DNA of 16,861 nt, from the NCBI GenBank assembly GCA_031255975.1, contig JAIRRM010000028.1, forward strand, positions 1 through 16,861, read 5' to 3'. This document shows, piece by piece, positions 7,077 through 13,790 of this stretch. Positions within the stretch are counted from its first letter, which is position 1. Each line of letters begins with the position of its first letter. The position numbers and the translations under genes are program-made. Under the pieces are notes generated by a model, which did no database searches, was not told the origin of the DNA, and saw nothing but the letters and a program-made list of their open reading frames with translations. Origin of the DNA: Propionibacteriaceae bacterium. GTDB taxonomy: Bacteria; Actinomycetota; Actinomycetes; Propionibacteriales; Propionibacteriaceae.

Positions 7077-8210
7077 TCACCCTAACAGGGCCACACTCTC
7101 CCGGCGCCGGGCGACGCGCACCAGACAGCCGCCGAGCAGCGGAGCCAACACCCACACGGCATCGCGCGACACCAACTCACCGCCGGTCGGTGCCCCGTTC
7201 GGGGGATTCTCCGTTCCGGGCTCCCCGGCTGATTCCGGATCATCTGATTCGTCACCTGATGCTGGATCATCTGATTCCGGATCATCTGAATCATCAGGAG
7301 TTCCCGGGCATTCGTCCGATCCGGGCGGGCATTCCTCAGTTGGGAGGGTCTCCACCTTCCAATCCCACCAAGCGTCACCGTACAGATCCATAGAGTCGTT
7401 GTTAATCCACCAGGGCATCCCTATGACGGCCTGAGTGAGGTCGGCGGTCTCCCCAGGTTCTAGCACTACGTCCGTCCACACTCGAAGCGTTCCAGTGATA
7501 TAGGGGGCGAGTTCGCCGGTGTCACCATAGCCGAGGAAGGTGACGCTCACCGGGTAGCTGAGGTCATTCGTCACCGAGACGAAATACCTGAACGCGTCGC
7601 CGGGCACGATGGAAACCGACTCGACGTGAAGCTCCGCCGCGTCTGTGATTTCGCTGGTCAAGATAGTCACCGAACCCAGGTTCGAAACGAAGTCATAGTC
7701 GGAGTCCCGCCAAACCTGATCGAAGGCCGGGACGACGCGCCCACAGCTAATGTCGACGCGAGGGGCAGCAGCGCCAGCCGGAGCACTGGTCTTGACACCG
7801 GCCTTCACAGTGACATCGGCGGACTCACCTGGCCCGAGAATGAACGCGGTCGGCGTCAGCGACTCGACCGTCACGTTGGCCGCCCCGCTGCCAGCGACGG
7901 TAGCAGTGCACTCGGAGAACGAGATGGGCACCGGGATGGCCGAGTACCCCGTCGTCGGCAACGTGTTGGTGACGGTGATCGTCTTTGTCACCAAAGTGCC
8001 GATGTCAATCGCCTCCAGCGGCACCCTGGCGATCCTCTCCTGAACGGAGGAGTCGTTATCGCTGTAGTTGACGTTGACCACGCCGCCATCAAGCTGGGTG
8101 TCGTAGTCCGATTCGGCGGCGATCGCCTGCGAACCGACCACCGTGGCAGCCATCGCGATGACCACGGCAGCTATCGAAGCCCTAAAAGAACGCTTCACCA
8201 AAAACCACAC
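7077..8210 (-). CDS. Secreted surface protein with acidic stalk and C-terminal anchor (377 aa)
   Basis: The protein family is not recognised. Residues 1-32 form a signal peptide (KRSFR, hydrophobic core, SQAIAA). About 33-290 are rich in Thr, Val and Ser with beta-sandwich character and repeated phrases such as ITVTNTLP, LGPGESADVTVKAG and LEPGETADLTQAV, consistent with two Ig-like or DUF11-like modules. Residues 291-340 are an Asp/Glu/Ser/Pro linker that would span the cell wall. The tail has PTGG at 341-344, a hydrophobic stretch and RRR, matching the tail of the 886-aa surface protein. The start is GTG at 8208-8210, with a GTG four codons in (8196-8198) as an alternative. The gene leads a two-gene unit with the HAD phosphatase. 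It is probably a cell-surface protein or adhesin; ligand unknown. Confidence 0.8.
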   Translation of the reverse strand: MWFLVKRSFRASIAAVVIAMAATVVGSQAIAAESDYDTQLDGGVVNVNYSDNDSSVQERIARVPLEAIDIGTLVTKTITVTNTLPTTGYSAIPVPISFSECTATVAGSGAANVTVESLTPTAFILGPGESADVTVKAGVKTSAPAGAAAPRVDISCGRVVPAFDQVWRDSDYDFVSNLGSVTILTSEITDAAELHVESVSIVPGDAFRYFVSVTNDLSYPVSVTFLGYGDTGELAPYITGTLRVWTDVVLEPGETADLTQAVIGMPWWINNDSMDLYGDAWWDWKVETLPTEECPPGSDECPGTPDDSDDPESDDPASGDESDDPESAGEPGTENPPNGAPTGGELVSRDAVWVLAPLLGGCLVRVARRRESVALLG

Positions 8211-8390
8211 GGTTTATCAGCCTTTCATGTTTCATGCGTATCGAATCAAGCCAGATCAATACGGCATTTTTATTGTTCTCAATATGTATTGCCTATCACC
8301 CAACACCGTTGCCCCCGCCGGTATTCCACGCCTCACGACTACACCAGCGTGTCCGTGGGTACCCCGGTGGCAAGGTAGGCTGGAGCAACC
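8211..8390. promoter_or_regulatory. Divergent intergenic region with AT-rich promoter stretch
   Basis: This 180-bp gap lies between the minus-strand surface-protein gene and the plus-strand membrane-protein gene. The stretch around 8262-8295 is the most AT-rich part and is the likely promoter of the surface-protein gene. On the plus strand a TAGGCT box (8377-8382) lies close to the ATG at 8391, with GGAGCAACC as the ribosome binding site. No operator was recognised. Confidence 0.3.
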
Positions 8391-9026
8391 ATGAGCAGTG
8401 CCACCGTCGAGGGGTTGGGAAACGCACCGGCCCAACCGATACGTACCCTGCCGCCCATCCCGGCGACGCATCGCGGCGTCGTGCTCTCACCCCGTACCGG
8501 GGAGCCGCACCGTCCGGCGCTGCTGGGGGTGGCTTATGCCTTCGCGTATCTTTCGGCGGCGCTGGCCGCAGCCGGGTTCGGCTGGGCCTGGTGGCACGCC
8601 ATCCACATGGAGACCTGGATGACCTCCACCCGCTTCATCGACTGGATGCAGCCCAGCCCCGGCTCCGGATTGTCGCTGCTGGCGGCCGTGATCTTGGCAG
8701 CCATCTGCGCCGTCACCGTCGCCGCGCCATGGGTCGCCGCGTACGTGGCCTGGGCCGGACGCCGTTGGGCCCGTTACGCGGGGCTGATCGCGGTAGGCAT
8801 CTCCTGTCTGACGTTGCTGATGCGCCCGTACGCCTGGGTGGCAATTCCGCCCGCCGCCGTGGCCGCACTGCTGTACTGGCTGCCTCCGGTCGGCAAATAC
8901 TTCCGGCAGTGGGAGATCGTGACCGCCAAGCCCACCGCCATAGCGCTGGATCAGGGCCGGGTGCGATACGGACGAATGGATCGTTACCGGCCCCCAACCG
9001 CCAGCGGTAGCCAACCCACCCCATGA
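8391..9026 (+). CDS. Four-helix membrane protein of unknown function (211 aa)
   Basis: I do not recognise the family. The first 40 residues are a Pro-rich cytoplasmic or exposed tail. Four hydrophobic helices follow, at about 44-66, 94-121, 128-144 and 147-166, then a 45-residue polar C-terminal tail ending in a Pro/Ser-rich sequence. The loop between helices 1 and 2 is Trp- and Met-rich. There are no catalytic motifs. The ATG at 8391 has a good ribosome binding site (GGAG). The PemK/MazF-like gene starts 20 bp downstream, so the two may be co-transcribed. Confidence 0.75.
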   Translation: MSSATVEGLGNAPAQPIRTLPPIPATHRGVVLSPRTGEPHRPALLGVAYAFAYLSAALAAAGFGWAWWHAIHMETWMTSTRFIDWMQPSPGSGLSLLAAVILAAICAVTVAAPWVAAYVAWAGRRWARYAGLIAVGISCLTLLMRPYAWVAIPPAAVAALLYWLPPVGKYFRQWEIVTAKPTAIALDQGRVRYGRMDRYRPPTASGSQPTP

Positions 9027-9045
9027 GCATGAACCATCCCGTCTC

Positions 9046-9639
9046 ATGAGTACCAACCGCTCCGTGCAACAGCTACTCCGCACCTTGGCGCGTATCCTGG
9101 CGGCGGTGTTCCTTGGGCGCGCGGCGCGGAGTTTGAGTAACAGCGGTGTTGGCGGCATCCTCCCAGGAACTGACATGAACGACGATTCCACGGGTGCCGT
9201 AGCGCCCCCCGACCCCAACAATCCACATGGCCACTACCCCGGTGATTACGCCGGGTTGCCACGTAAGCGCTACGCCCCCGACAACGACAATGAACCAGAC
9301 CCCGGCGAAGTGGTGTGGGCCTGGGTACCCTACGAGGAAGACTGGACTCGCGGCAAAGATCGTCCGGTGCTCATCGTCGGTACCGACAACGGCTGGTGCC
9401 TCGCGCTGCCGCTCAGCTCCGTAGACCACGATTTCGACAAACATCAAGAGGAGCGCGCCGGACGCTATTGGGTCGAGGTCGGTACCGGCTCCTGGGATTC
9501 CGAACACCGCGACAGTTTCGCGCGGGTTGACCGTATCGTCCGGATTCAACCGCAGACGGTGCGCCGAATCGGCGGACATGTCAGCTCAGCGGTCTACGAC
9601 AAGGTGTTCGCCGAGCTACAACAGCACTGGGCCGACTAG
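9046..9639 (+). CDS. Stand-alone PemK/MazF-fold protein with N-terminal extension (197 aa)
   Basis: Residues about 83-197 match the PemK/MazF ribonuclease-toxin fold as found in solitary actinobacterial proteins: PGEVVWAWVPYEEDW (86-100), KDRPVLIVG (104-112), LALPLSSVDHDF (119-130) and a C-terminal helix. Family members with an antitoxin cut mRNA at short sequences. No antitoxin-like gene is present here, so RNase activity and toxicity are not established. The first 80 residues are an extra region: a basic amphipathic or weakly hydrophobic helix (7-31), then a Pro/Asp-rich linker. The ATG at 9046 lacks a clear ribosome binding site. The ATG at 9175 (residue 44) has AGGA upstream and is a serious alternative that would remove the helix. 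Confidence 0.75.
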   Translation: MSTNRSVQQLLRTLARILAAVFLGRAARSLSNSGVGGILPGTDMNDDSTGAVAPPDPNNPHGHYPGDYAGLPRKRYAPDNDNEPDPGEVVWAWVPYEEDWTRGKDRPVLIVGTDNGWCLALPLSSVDHDFDKHQEERAGRYWVEVGTGSWDSEHRDSFARVDRIVRIQPQTVRRIGGHVSSAVYDKVFAELQQHWAD

Positions 9640-9657
9640 GCCCGCGCTACCAGGTTT

Positions 9658-9687
9658 TGTACCAGCTCGTACTAATACTTGTACTAA
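9658..9687 (+). promoter_or_regulatory. Repeated TNGTAC boxes upstream of the sugar operon
   Basis: TTGTAC (9658-9663), TCGTAC (9667-9672) and TTGTAC (9679-9684) occur within 30 bp, about 130 bp before the binding-protein start. They could be regulator binding sites or parts of a promoter. A TACACT box at 9746-9751 is a possible -10 element nearer the gene. No regulator gene is in the window, and the assignment rests on the repeated motif alone. Confidence 0.3.
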
Positions 9688-9814
9688 AAGCTCCGGATCG
9701 AACAATTTCTGCCGCTATTTTCTCCCGCTTCCGGCGCATTTTACTTACACTGGGGATATGGGAAGGCTTCCGAACTACCTCCGGATAGCTCGCCCCCAAA
9801 GAAGAAGGGACAGT

Positions 9815-11089
9815 ATGTTCAAGAAGACCTTTGCCGCGGTTGCTGCCGTGGCTATGACTCTAACCCTCGCGGCGTGCAGCGACGATGCGGAGAAGCCTGC
9901 GCCTACCGACGTGACCACAACCGATACCACGTCAACCGAGACGCCGCTCCCCGAACGTGGCGACGCTGACCTGGTCATCTGGGCCGACGCCAACCGCACC
10001 GCTGCGCTGGAGGCCCCACTGAAGGCATGGGCCGACGCCAACGGCATCAAAGCCGTGGTGTACACCATCGCCACCGACCTACAGGCCAACTTTGTGACCG
10101 CCAACCAGGCCCAGAACGGCCCGGATATAGTCATCGGCGCTCAGGACTGGACGGGCAAACTGGTGCAGAACTCCGCCATCGTTCCAGTGCAGATCAGCGC
10201 GACGGGCGTGGCGCAATCGGCCATTGAGGCCGTGTCTTACGGTGGCCAGACCTACGGCGCACCGTACGCGATTGAGACCCTCGGCCTGTTTGCGAACAAC
10301 ACGCTCACCAACGTCCCGGCACCGGCCACCATCGAGGACATGATCGCGGCAGCACAGGCTGGCGGCAGCGCCGGTGTGGCTGAGAATCCGCTCTGCCTCC
10401 AGGTTGGCACCACTGGTGACGCCTACCACATGCAGCCGTTCTTCACCTCCGGTGGCGGCTACATCTTCGGCACCAACGCCGACGGCTCCTACAACACCAA
10501 GGATGTGGGTGTGGGCTCCGAAGGTGGCATCGCCGCGGCCAAGAAGATCGCCGAACTGGGCGCGAGTGGTGTGCTGAAGACCTCCATCGACGGCAGCAAC
10601 TCCACGTCGCTGTTCAACGAGGGCAAGTGCGCCTACCTGGTTTCCGGCCCGTGGGCACTGGCCGCCATGCGTGACGCCAATGTCGACTTCGCGCTGTCGC
10701 AGATTCCTGGCTTCGCTGGCATGGGCCCGGCGGTTCCGCCGCTCGGTGTACAGGCATTCTTCGTGGCCTCCAACGCCAAGAATCCGGCCTACGCGCAGCA
10801 GTTCCTCACCGACCTGCTGAAGGACACCACCATCACCAAGGCCATGAACTCGGTCGATGCCCGTATTCCGGTGCAGGACGCGCTGGCCACCGAGCTGCAG
10901 AGCAGCGACCCGGTGCTGATGCAGTTCCTCGACTTCGCGGAGCACGCTGCCGCGATGCCGAACATTCCGGCTATGGACGCCGTATGGGGACCGCTCGGCA
11001 ACGCTGAGGCCAGCGTGGTGGGCGGCAACGATCCGACCACCGCTATGACCGCCGCAGGCAACGAGATTTCCTCGGCAGTCAACGGGTAA
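9815..11089 (+). CDS. malE: Maltose/maltodextrin-type ABC transporter substrate-binding lipoprotein (424 aa)
   Basis: This extracellular solute-binding protein (family 1) delivers sugar to the permeases encoded next to it. Residues 1-20 are a lipoprotein signal peptide and the lipobox is LAAC with Cys21 as the lipid-carrying residue. A Thr/Asp-rich linker follows. The mature part has the maltodextrin-binding layout: DLVIWADANRTAALEAPLKAW near the start, AYAIETLGLFANN-like hinge segments (APYAIETLGLFANN), NEGKCAYLVSGPWAL, and a conserved C-terminal PNIPAMDAVWGPL. The ATG at 9815 is chosen because GAAGGGA precedes it and the lipoprotein signal starts exactly here; a longer open frame back to 9527 overlaps the upstream gene and is not credible. 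It is first in the sugar operon, followed by an attenuator-like hairpin. The exact sugar is inferred from the GH13 neighbour. Confidence 0.9.
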   Translation: MFKKTFAAVAAVAMTLTLAACSDDAEKPAPTDVTTTDTTSTETPLPERGDADLVIWADANRTAALEAPLKAWADANGIKAVVYTIATDLQANFVTANQAQNGPDIVIGAQDWTGKLVQNSAIVPVQISATGVAQSAIEAVSYGGQTYGAPYAIETLGLFANNTLTNVPAPATIEDMIAAAQAGGSAGVAENPLCLQVGTTGDAYHMQPFFTSGGGYIFGTNADGSYNTKDVGVGSEGGIAAAKKIAELGASGVLKTSIDGSNSTSLFNEGKCAYLVSGPWALAAMRDANVDFALSQIPGFAGMGPAVPPLGVQAFFVASNAKNPAYAQQFLTDLLKDTTITKAMNSVDARIPVQDALATELQSSDPVLMQFLDFAEHAAAMPNIPAMDAVWGPLGNAEASVVGGNDPTTAMTAAGNEISSAVNG

Positions 11090-11122
11090 CAACCCCGCCA
11101 CTTTGGCGACATGACTCCGCAC

Positions 11123-11153
11123 CGGGCAGGTGTACACTCCTGCCACCTGCCCG
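11123..11153 (+). terminator. Attenuator-type hairpin between binding-protein and permease genes
   Basis: CGGGCAGGTG (11123-11132) and CACCTGCCCG (11144-11153) form a perfect 10-bp stem with an 11-nt loop in the 133-bp gap. There is no U tract. Such hairpins between binding-protein and permease genes commonly stabilise the upstream mRNA or partly terminate, so that the binding protein is made in excess. Confidence 0.65.
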
Positions 11154-11222
11154 ACGCGGGGTACCCGACTTCACACTCCACGTTGACCTTGTAGAACATC
11201 CGTACTTGTCGAGAGGCAGGGC

Positions 11223-12836
11223 ATGAGCGACGCACCAGCCGAAACAACGGCGACACCATCAAACGGCACTCTGCCGCGCGAACGTAACACGGGCACCTTG
11301 GGGTTGATCGGAAAAGTCATCCTGCTGGGCGCCGTACTGGCACTGGCGGTCTACGCGCTGCCCCTGCTCATCGAATACGAGTTGTGGATGTGGCTGGCGG
11401 TGATGATCGCGGCGACCGTCGGCATCTTCATCATCTACTCCACCAAGCGCTTCATCCCCGGTAAATACCTTTTCCCGGGCACGCTGCTGCTCTCGGTCTT
11501 CCTGGTTATCCCGGTGGTTCTCACCGTCGGTTACTCTTTCACCAATTTCGGTGACGGTTCCCGTGGCAGCAAACAGGAAACCATCGACTCCATCATCGTC
11601 AGCTCGGTGCAACAAACCCCCGATTCCAAGTGGTACCACATGAGCGTCGCCGTGGAAGACGGCGATGCGGCAGAGCGTGGCCCGTACACACTTTTCCTGA
11701 TCGCCGAGAGCGACGACTCCGACACCGTGATGTTCGGGCTTGACGACTCCGAACTGGCGCAATGGAGCGGTGAATCCCCAACCATCATCGACCATACGGT
11801 CACCGCGGTGCCGGGATACCAAATCCTCACCCGAGCGGAGATCAACTCGAACATGGCCCGCATTCAAGAGGTGTGGATTCGCATCCCCGGCACCGAGGAC
11901 GCATCCATCAAGGTGCAAGGCTTCCGTGCCTTCGAGGGTCGGGCCACCATGGACTACGACTCCGAGAATGATCGCTTCGTCAGAAATGACGGTACGGTGT
12001 ACCCGCTGCAACTGGTCGGCGATTCGTACTGCTACTCCGACCCCACTGACAGCAGCCAGTGTTATCAGGGGCGCTCCTGGTTGCAGAACGTCGGCCTGAG
12101 GAACTACACCAAGCTGCTCACCGATTCCAACATTCGCGGTCAGTTCTTGGGCGCTTTTAGTTGGACGCTGGTCTTTGCCCTCGGCTCGGTGGCGTTGACG
12201 TTCATAGTTGGCTTCTTCCTGGCCTTGACCCTGAATGACGAGCGCATCAAGGGTAAGAAGCTATGGCGCTCTTTCCTGCTACTGCCGTACGCGGTGCCGG
12301 GCATGATCTCGCTGCTGATCTGGTCGGGCTTCTTCAACCCGCAGACCAACCCATTCGGCTGGAGCATCGACTGGTTGGCAGATCCCACCCTGGCGAAGAT
12401 CGCGGTTTTCATCGCGCAGTTGTGGATGGGATTCCCCTACATGTTCATCGTGTGTACCGGGGCGCTGCAATCCATCCCGGCGGACGTTAAAGAGGCGGCG
12501 TCCATTGACGGATCGTCCGGGTTGTCCACCACGTTCCGTATCATTCTGCCGCTGCTGCTGGTATCGGTGGCACCGCTGCTGGTGGCGTCTTTCGCGTTCA
12601 ACTTCAATAACTTCAACGCCATCCAGTTATTGACGCAGGGTGGCCCGGTGCTGGAAGGGCAGTTCACCCGGGGCGGTACCGACATCCTGATCTCAATGAT
12701 CTACAAACGGGCCTTCGGCGGCTCTGGAGCTGACTTCGGCTTCGCCGCGTCACTGTCAGTGCTGCTGTTCATCCTCACCGGTGTCCTGGCCGCGTTCCAG
12801 TTCCGTATCACCAAGAAGCTGGAGGATATGGCATGA
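11223..12836 (+). CDS. malF: ABC transporter permease, MalF-like (537 aa)
   Basis: An integral membrane subunit of the sugar importer. Hydrophobic helices occur at about 28-50, 54-72 and 83-105, then an outer-face domain of about 170 residues (about 110-285) like the P2 loop of MalF, with Cys270 and Cys280. The permease core follows from about 306. The EAA loop that docks on the ATPase is KEAASIDGSSGLSTTFRIILP (423-443). The C-terminus matches MalF (FNNFNAIQLLTQGGP). The ATG at 11223 follows GAGAGGCAGGG. The stop overlaps the next start by 4 nt (ATGA), showing translational coupling. No ATPase gene is present; in actinobacteria a shared MsiK-type ATPase encoded elsewhere usually serves such systems. 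Confidence 0.9.
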   Translation: MSDAPAETTATPSNGTLPRERNTGTLGLIGKVILLGAVLALAVYALPLLIEYELWMWLAVMIAATVGIFIIYSTKRFIPGKYLFPGTLLLSVFLVIPVVLTVGYSFTNFGDGSRGSKQETIDSIIVSSVQQTPDSKWYHMSVAVEDGDAAERGPYTLFLIAESDDSDTVMFGLDDSELAQWSGESPTIIDHTVTAVPGYQILTRAEINSNMARIQEVWIRIPGTEDASIKVQGFRAFEGRATMDYDSENDRFVRNDGTVYPLQLVGDSYCYSDPTDSSQCYQGRSWLQNVGLRNYTKLLTDSNIRGQFLGAFSWTLVFALGSVALTFIVGFFLALTLNDERIKGKKLWRSFLLLPYAVPGMISLLIWSGFFNPQTNPFGWSIDWLADPTLAKIAVFIAQLWMGFPYMFIVCTGALQSIPADVKEAASIDGSSGLSTTFRIILPLLLVSVAPLLVASFAFNFNNFNAIQLLTQGGPVLEGQFTRGGTDILISMIYKRAFGGSGADFGFAASLSVLLFILTGVLAAFQFRITKKLEDMA

Positions 12837-13783
12837 GCACCACAATCGAGACCATGGCTCCCAAAACCGCCACGGCACCGGGCGGCAAGCCCGACGCGGC
12901 CAAGGCGACGCGACGTCCCATCACCGGCATGGGCGCAAAGCGGTGGTGCCTGGAGGTCGGCTGGCGCTACCTGGTCGGGCTGGCGGTGCTGACGTTCGCC
13001 GCCTTCCCGATTCTCTACGTGATCGGTGTGTCGCTGAACCCCATCGGGTCGGTGACCGGAACCACCATGTTCCCCACCGACCCCTCGCTGGTCAACTACG
13101 AAACCCTGGTGGGAGGCTCCAAAGGCCCCTTCCTGAAGTGGTACGCGAACACGTTGATCGTATGCACGGTGGTGACACTCACGCAGATCGTGGTGTCGTC
13201 GTTGGCCGCTTATGCGTTCTCGCGGCTGCGTTTCGCAGGGCGGCGCGGCGGCATGTTGGCGCTGCTGCTCATCATGATGTTCCCGAACATGCTGGCCCTC
13301 ATCGCGCTGTACGCCATGTTCACCGACCTCGGCAAGGTGTTCCCCGCTATCGGGTTGTCCACCATCGCCGGCTACGTCATCGCCCTGCTGGGCGGCTCGC
13401 TGGGGCAGGTGTGGCTCATCAAGGGCACGTTGGATGCCGTGCCGAAAGAGTTGGACGAGGCCGCCATCATCGACGGCGCGACCCACTTCCAGGTTTTCTG
13501 GAAGGTGCTGTTGCCCACACTGCGCCCCATCATCGCCACCACCGCGATGCTGGCGTTCGTGGGGGTGATTTCGGAGTTCATCATCGGTTCTCAGTTCCTG
13601 CGGGATCAGAACTCGTACACCCTCGCCGTCGGCCTTTACGGCATGTTGCAGGGCGACAAGTCGGCCAACTACGGCGTGTTCGCCGCCGGGGCCGTACTGG
13701 TGGCCATACCGGTCATCGTGCTGTTCCAGATACTGCAAAAGTACATCGTCGGTGGAGCCACCGCCGGTGCCGTCAAGGGCTGA
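12833..13783 (+). CDS. malG: ABC transporter permease, MalG-like (316 aa)
   Basis: The second membrane subunit of the maltodextrin-type importer. A 35-residue polar tail is followed by six hydrophobic helices, the first at about 45-66. The EAA loop is LDEAAIIDGATHFQVFWKVLLP (207-228). The outer-face and C-terminal segments SQFLRDQNSYTLAVGLYGML (253-272) and ILQKYIVGGATAGAVKG (300-316) are typical MalG features. The ATG overlaps the end of the MalF-like gene by 4 nt. The GH13 gene starts 7 nt after its stop, so all three are one transcription unit. Confidence 0.92.
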   Translation: MSTTIETMAPKTATAPGGKPDAAKATRRPITGMGAKRWCLEVGWRYLVGLAVLTFAAFPILYVIGVSLNPIGSVTGTTMFPTDPSLVNYETLVGGSKGPFLKWYANTLIVCTVVTLTQIVVSSLAAYAFSRLRFAGRRGGMLALLLIMMFPNMLALIALYAMFTDLGKVFPAIGLSTIAGYVIALLGGSLGQVWLIKGTLDAVPKELDEAAIIDGATHFQVFWKVLLPTLRPIIATTAMLAFVGVISEFIIGSQFLRDQNSYTLAVGLYGMLQGDKSANYGVFAAGAVLVAIPVIVLFQILQKYIVGGATAGAVKG

Positions 13784-13790
13784 GGTACGA

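Noticed and set aside
9527..9814. N-terminal extension of the sugar-binding protein
   Set aside because: It overlaps the PemK/MazF-like gene, and a perfect lipoprotein signal peptide with ribosome binding site begins at 9815.
12701..13738. 345-aa minus-strand open frame opposite the permease genes
   Set aside because: It has low-complexity His/Gln/Arg composition typical of an antisense frame in GC-rich DNA, and the plus strand encodes a clear permease.
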